Shown: positions 41,007-54,200, counted from the first letter of the stretch. The stretch: 64,000 bases of DNA from Phaseolus vulgaris (GCF_000499845.2 NC_023758.2:33702608-33766607), one strand, 5' to 3'. A program made the numbers and translations. The notes: a model not told the origin generated them from the letters alone.

Positions 41007-41744
41007 CCTTTTCTGCACTACAAACACTGTCTGTGTTTCGTTGGAAAGAAAGCTACAAATACTTTTTTTGTCTGAAATTTGTCAAACATAAGTCGTGAAG
41101 AACAACATAGACTTAGAAAATAACAAAGGTTGCTTCCGAGAATTGTTCAAATTTTGAATTTTGAGGAGCTTGTTCCCTTGGCAATTTCCTTTTGCTTTGC
41201 CAGAAAACGACCTAATATATTTAAATAAAGGTGAGTTGGAACTTGGAATTTTACGTTCACAAATGTTTGACTCATTCATATGCTTACATTATTGTACCAA
41301 AACACAGGTTTTATTTAAGATGTTTTTAACATTCTTGCCATTCTTTATTGTTTTTCATTAGCGGTTAACTTTAATTTAAGGGTGCTCATGTAAAGAATAG
41401 AATCTGTTAAAGTTCCATTGTGTATTTAATTAAATTAAATATTCAAGAAAAAAATTGTTATCTGTATAATAATCTTATTCAAATTAAATAGAATTATCTC
41501 TTCTAATTTTATAGTGCAATTTTAGATTTATTGATATTTGATATATAACTTTTCTTGAAAATTGTAATTATTATTTTTTAAAACATATACTATCCAAGTC
41601 TATTTAGGTTATCTACTAAACAAAGCAAGTAAAAAATAGTAATTCATTTAGATATTCTACTCATTTTATACATTATTATTTTGTCATTCAAGTTAACCAA
41701 CTTAATTAAAATGTGAGTGGTGAAATCAAGATTGATGGAATAAT

Positions 41745-41967
41745 CATTATAAGAAAATCATAAAATAGAAACTAATTTTAAAAAAAAAATTAATTACTAT
41801 AATAATTAAATTAGAGACTATTTTAGAAACTAAAAAAATGATTTCTAAATTAGTTTCTATTATTATATCTAATTAACTACTAAAGTTTTTGTTACCGATT
41901 TAGAAACTTTGCTTATAAGATTTTTCGTTTCTAAAATTAGTTTTTATTTTATAATTTTTTTTTAGTA
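41745..41967. mobile_element. Internally deleted CACTA-type MITE, 223 bp
   Basis: Left end CATTATAAGAAAATC and right end tttttagta correspond to diverged ends of the 381-bp MITE. It is flanked by the 3-bp duplication AAT (41742-41744 and 41968-41970). Interior words such as ttagagactattttagaaac match the longer copies. It lies about 740 bp upstream of the start codon of the unknown-function gene. Confidence 0.65.
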
Positions 41968-41969
41968 AA

Positions 41970-44900
41970 TGTTGGATCTAGCATGACTGCAACTGTTAAA
42001 AAAAAAAAGTATATTCTCAAACAATTTTTAATATTTCATAAAAAAATTACATACATTTAGCATTTAAAAAATAATTGAACATTTGATGAATTTAGTAATT
42101 AAGAAAAGAACGTAAATTATTGAAAGGGAAAGCGAAGCAGAAGAAAGTCCATGGAAAAGAAGAATCCGAAGACCATAAACAGCTTTCAAAGGAATGTAAA
42201 GTTGTAACACGTTGAGGACTTGTGAGCATGGTAGACCCGCACCAGGTTCTCACGTGTTAACGTCATGCATATGTTCACACGCTTGCCATCCAAATTCAGT
42301 CAACACGCATGCACATGTTCAAACATTTGTCCTTATCTCATGTTTCAAAGACCAAAAATTCAATCAAACCTATTTTATGAAAAAAATAATTATGGGGTTT
42401 AATAATTAAAAGCATTAAATGAAATCAAAGTTGTAACCCCTTCTTTTACATTGAGAGTAAAAGTGGAACTTGAGTTATGTTACGTTCATAACTGATGATG
42501 AAAAATTTAGAAGTTTGAGATTATCTTTATCAATAAGATATGATTGGAGAAAGATATAATTTTATAGAGAAACTCATTTGTTTTTTATTAGTTTCAATAT
42601 AAAAATAAGAATAAAAAAAATTGAAAAAAAACAATGAGTCAAACTTGATAAATGCGTGGAGATTTATTAAATTTGAGAAAACTTCTCTCAATATAAGAAC
42701 CAACTTAAGAGAAGAGAAATTTTGAAACTTTCAAATATGAAGTCATATAAAGGTTTTCATTTAATATTGAGAAGTGAGTTAAAAATGGAGAAGACTCCCT
42801 TTTATGAGGAACTCACTCTATAAGTGGGATGGACAAGAAAATTGAATTAACTTTGCTAATCCGTCCAAAATTAACTCCATTAACATGATTAACACTTGAT
42901 AATTCTTTGAAATTAGAGAGTGCACATGGATAGTTCCTTGAATTTAGAGAAATATAATGATTATATTTGAAAAAGTAATTATGGCATGAAGAGAAATCAC
43001 ATGAGTAACACGAGACACCATTGGATATAAGAAGACTCTTGAAAGTTTGAAAGGTCAAGTAGAAGAGTCAAATTACTCTATGTACGCACTTCTAACTCTT
43101 TAGAATTCGTTCAAGGTTCCCTACCTAAAGTTCCAAACATCAAGTTGTAGTTTTTCTCAAGTTCCTCTAAAACCTAAGAAAATAGTCATATAGAATATCT
43201 AATTTCACCTTCTAAATTGGACTCTTCCTCTAGTTAATCTTCCTTATAATATAACTTTTATCTTAACTTTTACCTTTTCTTCTTTGTCACACTTCTTATT
43301 TTTATTTCTTTTTATCTCCTTTTGTCTTTCTTCAACAACTTATTATCTTATCAAGTTAGACATTTTGTTTTAATCCAGTTTTTCTTTAAGTGTTATGTTA
43401 GATTTATTTTATTGTAATTTTATCCATTAAATTTAATTTATTTTAATGATAAACATATTAAATGCTTTAACCTTAAGTTCTAAACACATTCAGCTTATTA
43501 CATCTACAAATTCATTGATGCCAAATTGAGAGTAATTATCAACATGTTCCCTTACTATGACCTCACTACAAAAATTGACAATGATATTGAAATGTCTCCA
43601 CCGTCTAAATTCACATGTTTATATAAGGACTAAATAGGTTTTTCAATTTTATCCAACTATTCTAAACTATTTTAATTTAGTTTATTTTAAAAAATAAGTA
43701 ATTGTAATTTCTTATGTCAAATTCACGATGGTAAAGTGATATATGAGGATTAATAAGAATGTACGTATCTGTTTCATCCTCATTTCTATATCCATCTCAA
43801 TACACATTCTCATCCTCATATTTATTTTAAATTATTAAATCACTTTAATTTAATTTATTAAATGATCTAAAAATTTATATAAACTTTTATTTGGTCATAT
43901 TTATTTTAAATTACTAAACCACTTTTAATTTATTAAATAATCTAAAAATTTATATAAACTTTTATTTGATCTTTATTTTCGTAATTTATTTTTAAGTCAT
44001 ACATTTAATCATTTTTATTTTATTTTTATAGTTGATATATATCCAATTGTTATTTGATAATTTTATTTATACAATCATAATTTCATTTTTAATATTTAAC
44101 ACTGGAAAAAGATATTGGATACTTATAATGTTATGATTTTTTACTGTGATTTTTATTTTTTATAAAAAAATATTTAATTAATGTTTTAATTAAGGAGACA
44201 ATGTACCTTTAGAAATAGAGACGGAAATGGAGAGGGATTTTTATTTGAGACATAAAGAGCACTTCTTTCTATTTAACCATACTGAATTACTGTCTACTTT
44301 GTTTTTAGCATCCAGATACAACTTTAAAAAAATTAATTAGAGAAATAGGAAATCATCACCACAGGTCATTGTTCTTTCTCTTGTATATAACTAAAAATCT
44401 CTTATATTTTGGGTACAAACATTCATGGGGGCATCATAATCTTAAAAAATTATCAGTTTTCTTCAATCTAACTGAGATCAACAGTATGGTAATATACGAG
44501 AATCAATTTTCATTGAAAAAGAAAAAATATCCATAGGTAAAGGTCTTTGGGGAGGAGGCATTTTTCCCTGCTTCCTCCAATATATATCACTGTAACTTTA
44601 GGTTATTTCACACATATAAAGAAGAAGAATAAGTATACCATTTTTAAAAATAATTTTACTAAAATAGTTCCACTTTTCGATAAATGCATTACTTCGACTG
44701 AATACAAAGTAATTAATTTGAAGAAAAATTAGGAAGAAACAAAGTTTAAAATAGAAGTTATCAATGATAGATCACTTTTTGAAACAATCTTAGTAAAAAG
44801 TCAAATAACTTCCGATCAAAAACAGGTAAGGATCCCGGAACAATATTGCTTGCAGCAGCCATGTTGCACCTTGATCTTTCTACGACTTTCTTTACACTGT

Positions 44901-45240
44901 TGCGATCTCAGAGACTCATCTACACATATTCTTAATCTCCAAGAACTCCACTCAATATATAATGGTGAAAAACAATGAAGAAGAATCACTCATAAGTCAC
45001 AATTCTCACAGAAAATTCTCAAGAAGTCCCCTCGATAACTGCCAACAATATTTGCTCTCTCTTAATCCTCACAGACTTAGATTCGAATAAACTTTGATAA
45101 CATGTTAACAATCCCTTACAATAAAAAAGAATTGTATACTTGATCGAATGTGTGTTACAGAAAACAAAATGACAGACAGCCTTGTTTACATAGTTAGTAA
45201 CAAACATTTAAACTTTGAATTTTCAACATATTTATCAATG
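41970..45240. other. AT-rich intergenic DNA
   Basis: No gene was recognised. CACTACAAAAATTG at about 43563 looks like an isolated CACTA terminus without a partner. The final part is the 3' flank of the hydrolase gene, whose coding region ends at 45286. Confidence 0.5.
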
Positions 45241-45285
45241 CTACTTTTTATGAGACTTGGATTTAAGTTTGTGAGTATTACCTAA

Positions 45286-48200
45286 CTAAAATTTTATAGG
45301 CACTCTCAAGCCGTCGTGAGCAAGTTGCACCGATAGTCCTTCCCTAAGAACAATTATAGAAGAATCAACAGTGTAATATGCCAATATCCACAAAGTAAAA
45401 AATACAGAGGTAAATAGTTAGACAAAATTCACAGGGTATTGTTAATGAGTGTTATGAATCAAAATATCACCAATTACATTTTTATTAGTTTCTTTTGCAA
45501 TTTTGACAAATGGAAAGAAGTATACTACCTTTTGGACCACTCCATTAAAAACTCATTGTCCTTGTAGTAATCAAACTCGTGACTCATTCCAATCAATAAG
45601 GTTTGCTTTGGACACAACCTCTTCACAGTTTCAAGGGCCTGTCAAATTACAAACAGTGACATTTCTCCATCGGGGACATAATTAGCATTAGGTGCGTCAA
45701 AATGACCTCAAACCCGTGAGTCAGTTTGGCTCACCACGGGTTCGAAACGAGAAATTTAAATATGAACTAAATTGAACCAAACTCACTTGACACGTAGGTT
45801 AAACCATGGGTTGAAGGTGGGTTGACCCATAACCTACCAACAACAATCTTTATAAGTTTTTCATTATAATTATTAACTACTTTTAATTATGTAGGTTGAC
45901 ATTTAGTTTTTTTAACACTAGAATGTTTTTCAATGGTATTTGAATGATTTAGATGCTTAATTTATTTGTTTGCCTAATTATATTATATAAGTTAACACTT
46001 TGATTTTCACTTACTTTCTTTAAATGATCACTTTTCAATTGTGGTTAATGTTTAATGAAATAAGTGAACATCTTGATTGTACAACTATAAACCGGTGGAT
46101 TGAACCAATCTGCTTTGATTGTACTACAATAAATATATGAAACAAATTGTGAGAGCAAAATATGCTCAAATGAGCCAACCCACCAACCTGAGGTGGGTCG
46201 AGCCAGATTAAAAATTAAAGTGAGTCAGGTTAAGTTGACTCGCAGTGGTGAGTCAACCTGTGTAAGCTGGGTTGACTCTCTTTGGCACCCCTAATTGGCA
46301 TTAAGTGAAATTTCCCAACAAATATGAGCCACAGTCCAAGCATTTATGTAGGCGATGTAAGACTTCCCAACATACCCCTCCACAGATGTCTACCGAAATA
46401 GGTGAGTATTAGAATTGACAATTAGCAAGATGAGTTATACACTGTGATACCATGTCAGATTTCATCTTAAACTCAATTAACATTAAGTAATGTTGTCCAA
46501 CAAATATATCATCCGCACTCCAAAAATTGAGACAGACAATGTGAGACTTCTCGACAATAACAAGTCTAGACATAATTTTTGTTTAAAAAGCAAAACTAAC
46601 CTGTGGAAGGCAAAAGTGAAAATTGTCTGATCCAGTCTGTGGTAACATAAAGAGGAATTATCAAGAACAAAACTATTATCATTGAGAAAATGAAGAGAAA
46701 AGAAAAGTGAAAATATGAAATGGAAAAATATGTATCATAAAAGGCAAGACAGTACAATCAATCAAATAAGGTGAAGCTTCACAATCATGCTTACTTGCCA
46801 ATATTAAAATATGAATCACAAAACAAGTCCAAATGAAGTCAACCAGATGAGCATTTTTGAGAAAATTACAGAAAAGGAAATCCTGACATTTTTTATCAAG
46901 AAGGAACTAGCAATTTGATGGACCAAATCTGATGTGAGGAATCAGTTGCTTGATCCATGCCCAATTTGGTCCACTATATGAGGAGTATATTCTAGGAGGA
47001 AGAAGCCTCAATCAGCCAGCAATGCATTTAGACAGGTGATGATAATTCTGGTAGTAGTGTCTAGAAGAGGATAACTGAAGTAGGAGATGAGACTTACACG
47101 AGGAGCATTCAGTCAATGAACTTGTGCAATGTTGGTAGTCAGTGCCTTTAGAAGGACTACCAATGGACTGATAGAGGGTTTTGACCAACAAGAAAATCGA
47201 ACAAAGTGTTGTAAACTAAAAACTACCAAAACATTGGCTCGCAAGATGATAACATGATAGGAACATAGTATTATTGGATGCCTAAGTCTCATATCGATCA
47301 ATATAAGATGTTTGATAGAATATTTAAGTGTTTGATTCTAATCCCATAATATCTAGCTTATAAGGGTGGGTTCCCAATTGTTTGTGCTCATCATGTACCC
47401 ATTATTTCATTCTTGAATAATACATCCTTTCAGTAGTTTTTCCTTCTCTCTTAGCAACTCACATTCCAGTTTTAACACTTTGTTATCCATATGTTTTAAA
47501 CAAGAGTTCTATTTCTTTGCATTTCTCTCTTAAAGCATTTTCCCTCCATGAATCTAAAGGCGATATAATAGCAATGATAAGGATCAAAATCAAGTTCGTC
47601 CAAAGATATAAGGACTAAAAACACATTTTTCCAAAATTTTAATTGTTACACCCATGGATTTTATGTTACTGAAAAAAATTAACAATACATAGAAACAGAA
47701 CTTTATTTTCAAAATTATGGAAATCCTCAAGCAATCACAAATTTCAATGCATTTAGTCCAGTAAATATGTGTTTAGTAATATATTAAAATTAACAACAGA
47801 TAGAAACAAGATTTATTTTCAAATTATGGAAATCCTCAAGCGATCACAAATTTCAATGCATTTAGTCCAGTAAATAGGTGTTTAGTAATATATTAATGTT
47901 CTTCATAGATCAAGCTATTATACTAGTGAATAAGATGTTTTGCTTGTCTTATATTAGAAAATAAATGGAAAAGTTTAATCTAGGAAAAAAGGCAGCTAAA
48001 ACTTTTGTAGAACAACTTTTACACTACAAACCAAGACAGACTGAGAGATCAACAACAATTGAAAATGCAAGCTCTGACCTTTCTTATTGAATCCAAAATA
48101 AGAAGATCCAACTGTCCAGCCCCATTTTTTGAAATTACTGTAGAAAAATGACATTTTGCTGTCAGAAAGCATACATCAGCATAGAGTTTTATAATGATTT

Positions 48201-50406
48201 ATAAATGCTCCAAAAACTTCTAGATGTGCCAGCTGCCTTCTAATTGTTTCAATGAGGAGATAAGGCTAAAAAATTCAAGGTATTTAGCAGCTCTATGGCT
48301 TTGTTTATCATTCAGTAAATAAACTTACTGCTTATCATCATAAAGACATTGAGGCTAATTTTTTAGCTTTGGAAACTAAATTCTAGCTGATCTTTGATGA
48401 GATGTATAAACCATATTGAAATACTTTATTTACACAGTAATTGTTTGGTATTTTCTTTAACCTTTTAGTTAGGATCACACTTTCCCTCTAATAGAGAACA
48501 TTGGGTATAGAAGGTAGAAATAGTTGGTGATAAAGAGAACATTAAGTTCCTCGATGAAGGAGAGCAGAAGCTTCCTCATCAATGAATAGCAGGGTAATAA
48601 TGATCATAAAAGAATACAAATTAAGGTATTCCTCAGTAGTCTTTAAAGGAATGTTAGAAAAGCTTTTAGCTTCTCATTTCAAACTAATTAACAGACAGAT
48701 AAATAATAACTCATCTCATTGCACATGAATGATCCAACTTCAAAATTTGGTGAAAGAGAAGAAAACAAGCAATGTTTTCTTTCACACTGGAAAAGTAAAT
48801 GTAATAGCATAAAATGACCTATATACCAAGTAATGTTTTTCTTTTGAGAGATTGGACTAATGAAGTAGCGCATATGTCCAAGGAGGAAGAAATGCCATCA
48901 AAACTCACCATACTCTGTACTAGCTGGAATCCGTGAAACATCAGAAATATAAGCCACCCTATCTTTAGTACCAAAAAGGAAACCCAGACAGATATAATCC
49001 TCTCCATGCATAACCTACATCCAGAAATGTAGTGCTTTAGTCCATATAACGTAGAAGTGGTATTTTGCATTCCTACCATCAATGACAAATTTCGATGTGA
49101 TTAACTGGCAAAGGGGTCAGTTTTAAGCCTGATGCAAAAAATGGTTGATTACAATCTTCAGCAATTATGTTCCAGCAAAACTGAGATACCCTTCGTATTT
49201 CTTGCCCTTCTTTCTGTTTTTTCCGGACCAAATAAGGAAAGACCTTTTCCATTCTGTTGCAAATGAGCAAACAAGAAATCAACTATGTAGAACAAAATGA
49301 ATCCATAAAATCAAGTGAAAGGGGAATAATGCTGACATAAGATTTGTACTGCAATCAGAAATATTTTCAAAGACAAAAAACTGTTTATCAATATCCTGTA
49401 ACAAAACTAGAAGTGCATCGTGCTTCCTTAGAGCTCTTACTTTCTCACAGTAAAGCAAAATATAATTTCACGTCACCAATGTTCCTACTTGGGTGTTTAG
49501 TAAGCCAATTTTCTCACAAACCTGGGATATTTGACCAGCTCACATCAAAGAAAAAGAGAAAGTTACTGGAGTTTACCTATCCATTGAGCGCTGAGCTAAG
49601 TAAACTGGGGTGGGATCAATATCATTTGTGGGACTAAATGGCTGCACAGCACGTATATCATCCAAGCCAAGGATTGCATCAGCATGGTCATGAGTCAAAA
49701 CAATCTGCAATTCAAGCAAGAGATAACTAATGTATTACACTAGGGAACTATGACCAAGTCAAGCTCCATCTGCAACAAAATAAGGCACCTGACTGAACAC
49801 ATACAAAGTTAGATTCGTATTGAATCTGAAATTTGAAAAGTTTGACCAAAAATAAGTATAGTAACCAAAGAAGGGAAGTTGAGTGACTGACAGAATCTAC
49901 TCTGGGAATGCGATGGAAAACAAACCACCTAAGTGCAGCCTCCCTGAAGGTCTTGCCAGCATCAATTAATATATATTTGTGAGTGGCATCGGTTTGAGAG
50001 TAATATTTGATTAACATAGAGGAATTGCACCTGCAATGCAAAGCCAAGTCCATAATACATATAATGAAAGAGCTGGATTCAGTCTCTAGAATTGAGCTTA
50101 ATTTCTACGAATTGTTACTGTGAAAAGTTGTACCCCATCTACCAATCAGTAATCAAGGTTGAGATAGCTAAGAATTTATGGTAAAGTCAACATATTTATT
50201 ATGATTGAATGAAGAGTAATAGCAATAATTGAGAGTGAAGAAGTGAGGTACCTGTAGTTAGGGTTGGAGTGAGGTGGGAGAGAGAGGAATTGAGTGCAAA
50301 CAGAGCACGGAGGATCTGAAGGTTCAATGAGGCAACGCAAGGAGGGGACCGATCCCGAAGTTCCCGTTCCCAGAAATATCAATGCCGATTCCATTTCCAT
50401 CGCCAT
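45286..50406 (-). CDS. Metallo-beta-lactamase-fold hydrolase (PhnP / C777.06c-like)
   Basis: Nine minus-strand exons: 50252-50406, 50030-49892, 49704-49577, 49253-49106, 49014-48909, 48137-48079, 46636-46601, 45638-45529 and 45343-45286. All junctions are GT..AG and phases agree, giving 312 aa. It starts MAMEMESALIFLGTGTSGSV. LIDAGKTFREA is near residue 80. The metal-binding motif THDHAD is at 102-107. Later metal-ligand positions are PVMHGED (His193), YISDVSR (Asp215) and GMSHEFD (His277). It ends LRVPIKF. In this family two divalent metals activate water to cut phosphodiester bonds; bacterial PhnP acts on a cyclic ribose phosphate. The plant substrate is not shown by sequence. No targeting peptide is obvious. 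HEFDYYKDN has tyrosine where I expect HEFDHHKDN, which may be a harmless family difference. Introns 6 and 7 carry repeats; coding exons are intact. A TTG and other codons upstream are in frame, but ATG at 50406 is the first ATG. Confidence 0.94.
45690..46294. mobile_element. hAT-like non-autonomous element in hydrolase intron 7, ~605 bp
   Basis: The left end aggtgcgtcaaaatga and the complement of the right end (ttaggggtgccaaagaga) match in the pattern AGG(G)TGCCAAA seen in plant hAT MITEs. It is flanked by TTAGCATT (45682-45689) and TTGGCATT (46295-46302), an 8-bp target duplication with one mismatch; 8 bp is the hAT length. Subterminal arms rich in gggttgac/gtgagtca words occur in inverted orientation, with an AT-rich centre. 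It has no transposase and lies wholly within the intron 45639-46600. Confidence 0.7.
46294..46561. repeat. Imperfect ~85-bp duplication in hydrolase intron 7
   Basis: Two copies (about 46294-46378 and 46479-46561) share gcattaagt, ccaacaaatat, cgatgt(a/g)agacttc-like and cgacaata/caacata blocks, spaced by about 187 bp. The words are like those of legume TRIM LTRs (gtgagacttccaaca). The nature of the source element is uncertain. Confidence 0.5.
47665..47900. repeat. 109-bp-period tandem duplication in hydrolase intron 6
   Basis: Two adjacent copies share ttatggaaatcctcaagc, gatcacaaatttcaatgc and tttagtccagtaaata with few differences; the repeat of ttatgg falls at 47715 and 47824. High similarity indicates a recent duplication. 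It is within the intron 46637-48078 and does not touch exons. Confidence 0.85.
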
Positions 50407-50409
50407 TTC

Positions 50410-51620
50410 CCACAAGCGAATGCAAATGGAAAAATGGAAAGTTTGGACAAGAAATACTCCTCCACCTTCCTAAGCTTTCTGCTTTTCCACTAAGAATTAC
50501 AATCAAAATGGAAAGAGATTTTGGTACGTTGACCAAACTCATGAACAAGTGAGATTGAAGTAAGAGAAACTTGGGAACTTCATTATCTTCTAATAAAAAA
50601 TTTAGGAGGGAAATAATAGAAAAGAAAAAAAATCATAACTTTCTAGACTATATTATGAAATACTTCATTTAAAGTAATTTTTAAAATTATAAAGTAAAGT
50701 TTAAATAAATTTTAAAAGATAACGAAAATAAATCTATTATAACAACACACTAAAAAAGAAATATGTTCTACCGTTTGGAACATTCTAAGAACTCTTGATC
50801 AGAGAAGAGCATATACATTAGAAACATTCTAGGAACTCAATTAAAGAAACTTCACAACAGAAGCAAATCACATGATAATTTTCGACAACACAACCCTACC
50901 TTTTTGGATTTGTAAGCACCCTTTGACAGTTCAAAATAACTCAAATGTTCTTAATGATTTCGCTTTTCAGAGTAGTATTAAGTGTGTGAAAGAGGAAATC
51001 AAATGTTTTATTTAGAGTTCAATAAGTGTTTATTGAAAACTCATTCAAATGTATTTAGTCAATTATTTCAAGTTGATAATTTATTATTCTCAATAAAATT
51101 TTGAGAAAAAATTACAACGATTTTTGTTTTAATGGATTATGTGACATATTAATTGATTACTTTAATTTTGTATTTAATTTAGAAAACAAACTTAATTGTG
51201 ATTGATTACACAAGACTTTAATCGGTTAATGTCTAATAACACTTGAAAACACATAACTCTACTATGTGTTTTAATCAGATAACAAAATAGATAATCAATT
51301 ATCCTATTCTCTATTCTGAAACATCTTAAGAATAGTTTAATTGGTTATTTAAAACCTTAATCATTTAACATAGTCATAAAACCTTCACATGTTTTTCACT
51401 TTTCAAAACAAAATTTCTTTTAATGAACTTTCCTGTAGGTTGTGTATAAAACCTGATGAATACCATGTGTGCAATACTCTCGTGAAAGCTAAAACACCCA
51501 ATACATTTTGAACATCATTAAAACAACTTTTCTGAGGCTTGATATTGCTCTTAAAGTCCAAATTTTTAAATGTTATCACTGAATTTATATTGTGATTGAT
51601 TATATCATGAAGATATAATC
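50410..51620. other. Hydrolase 5' flank and repeat-like DNA
   Basis: The 150 bases above 50406 hold the presumed 5' leader and promoter; no TATA box stands out. From about 50760 the sequence has LTR-like texture but no ends, coding motif or partner repeat could be fixed. Confidence 0.4.
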
Positions 51621-51628
51621 TTTGCTTA

Positions 51629-52432
51629 AGGATGACAAAGCGGCTCGACCGCACTTGACCAGTAAAATACGGGTCGGGTTGGTCTGTTCCGCGTAGCGTA
51701 ATGAACGCATACTCAATTTTTTGTCCCGTCCCACATAAGGGTCAGTTCGCATTCCTTTTTTTTTTTTAAGAAATTCAATGAAAATGTGTTTTTACTTTTT
51801 GCTTTTGAAAAATTGTCAAATTGAACCTATATTTGATATTATCAAACATCAATAATTTTTTCTTCCATTTCAAACATAGTCAAACATCAATAATTTAATT
51901 AAGATAAAAATTAAATATCAATATTCTTCCATTTAAAAAACATTAAAAATAGCTAATTCAAAAACATTGAACATAAATACCACTACAATAAACATAGTTA
52001 ACTCAAAAAACATTAATATTCTTCTATTTCAATAATATTGCCTTAGACAAACTTTCATCCAATTTTTCATAATTAAATTTTTCCCATCTGTATACATTAA
52101 AACAATGACAATGAATTAATTAATTTTTCATAAAAATAAGATCAATTAGAAAGAAACTGGAAGTGTGCAGCTTTGGAAAGCTTTGGAATGAATGAAAAAG
52201 AAAAACCTATTTTTTTTCCTGTCCAACTAGTCACGGCCAAGTCAACACACAAACCTTTTTTTGCAGGCCAGCAGGCCAACCCGTCTCGCTCCGCTGTTGG
52301 CCTGCGGGAGTTGCGGTTTTTCGGATTGGATTAATGCGGGTCAGCAGGTTGAAAAACTTAATCCACCCCGCATTTTTTACTAGTGGGTCGTGGGTCAGCC
52401 CGTATGGCCCATCCCGCTTTGTCATCATTATG
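51629..52432. mobile_element. hAT-like non-autonomous element, ~804 bp
   Basis: It is flanked by a perfect 8-bp duplication TTTGCTTA (51621-51628 and 52433-52440). Left end AGGATGACAAAGCGG and right end CCGCTTTGTCATCATTATG are inverted matches over about 14 bases. Both subterminal arms are GC-rich, with words such as gggtcgggttgg and gggtcagcccg, around an AT-rich centre. The pattern of a TGRCAAARCGGGYC terminus with an 8-bp duplication is that of plant hAT MITEs. There is no transposase. An open frame at 52231-52428 is a by-product of the GC-rich arm and is not a gene. Confidence 0.75.
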
Positions 52433-52449
52433 TTTGCTTATGATTGGAA

Positions 52450-53990
52450 ATTAGAGTAAATAAAGAATTAAAAAATAAATAAATTCAAACTTTATAATTT
52501 AGTTTGTTATAAGTATGGGAGAAAAAAAGAAAACATTGTTCTTCATCTTCGTTTTCATAGAGCGAATCCCCCTTTAAATAAACATTAGCTTTACACATGT
52601 TAAACTCCCCATTAGCTTTACATCCATATAAACTTAATCTTATCTCTTCTTTAAGGACCATCAAAAGATGACCTTAGTCTAACTCTTCTTTATCTCACTA
52701 AAGCTAATGAAACGGCCCGATAGAAATTGAGTTTGTGGGAACATCAACATAACCTAAGCAATGTTGTTCATGGTCGGTTTGGAAGCTCTCTTGGGTGCCA
52801 AGGAGATTCTAGAAAGATTGGTGAGGGAAGAGATAAAACAAAGAATGCAAATAGACAAAAGCAAAAATCTTCAAATTCCACATCAGCATGAAAGTAGTGG
52901 AAGGAAACCATAAAAAGGAATATGAATTAAATATAAATATATTTCAAACACATTGAAATAAGCAACCATTTCTTTAATTTATTTTAGTAAATAACTTCTA
53001 TCTCGATACTTAACCCTTTCATGTGTTTCTCAACACATTTTCGTTAAATAATATAACCATTTCTTTTACAAATATTTATTTAACCTATAACTTTACCCTC
53101 ACAAACATACTAACACAAGTCATGATGCAGTAGTCCCACATTTCTCTTAATACTTTTTCTTAAATTACTAAAAAATAAAGTTAGGAGTGTGTTCGACTAT
53201 ATTTGAAAACTATATCTACATGAGTTGTATACATAATTCTTAGTCAATAATAAAAAAGTGTACCAAATTTTAAAAAATATACTTTTTCTTCGAATGTAAC
53301 ATGGAGACGCTCTTATATTTTAGATGACGAGTAAGACGGGATAAAATTATATTCTGAACTTAATTTTCTTTCCAATTATGAAACAACAAAGGTTTAAATT
53401 GATATGATTTAACCTAGTGAAAAAGTAAAAAAAAAAACAAAATCATTGAGTTCAGCCCTTAAGCAAACACAAACTATTTCTTGTTGGTTTTGCATACGAA
53501 AAGTAAAAACAGCTTCATCATGTGGTGTGTGCAAAATGGCAAAAGCGATTATCTGAAATCATTAGTCTTCCACACCTTTCCGTTCTTCCATGTTCTTATC
53601 CTTGGATTTATCTTCTTTTTACTTGAAACTAGAACGTAATCAAAGTAGCTAGCAGAATGGCAAACCAAACATTTGGGGTAGGATCTGTGAAATTATCTCT
53701 TCAAAACAGTACACTCCACCACCTAACATTCAACGTTAGTACAAATGTTCACGCATGCCATTCTTGTTATTTCAATCACCAAAAGCTACACCTAAATCAT
53801 GACCCATTTCTGTCTTCTCATTTCAGATTGGAAAGAGAACATGCTGATTCCCAAAGCACATGCTAATTTATATAAACTAAAACACAGATTTCTTCTATAT
53901 ATTTCTATGTTTAATCTTCTCCTCTTAGCTCACATATGGTGGCATGAAAGTGAAGATGGTCCTGCATCACATGTTCTACCATTATCAATA
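52450..53990. other. Intergenic DNA without recognised features
   Basis: An open frame at 53657-53866 has no recognised similarity and no splice context. No repeats with definable ends were found. Confidence 0.5.
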
Positions 53991-53992
53991 AC

Positions 53993-54200
53993 TGTTGAGT
54001 ATGAATTCAAGACCAATTGGGTTGGGATGACTAAACACCATGTTTAGTGAGTGAGCTTAATGATTGTACACAGTTGGAGCGCAGGTGAACATTGTTCTAT
54101 GGGTTTAAGTGGAAAATTGTTGGGTATGAAGCCATGACCAATTGGGTTGGACTGACTAGACATCATGTTTAGTGAGTGAGCTTAATTATTGTGCAACAGA
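53993..54200. repeat. Tandem duplication with ~125-bp period
   Basis: The segments beginning actgttgagtatgaa (53993) and attgttgggtatgaa (about 54117) share accaattgggttgg, catgtttagtgagtgagc and ttaatnattgt. A short inverted pair, ggtgaacattgttct (about 54084) against agaacaatgttcacc (about 54198), spans the second copy. Confidence 0.75.

Noticed and set aside
52231..52428. Open frame in GC-rich DNA
   Set aside because: It lies in the subterminal arm of a hAT-like element with defined ends, so its openness reflects base composition.
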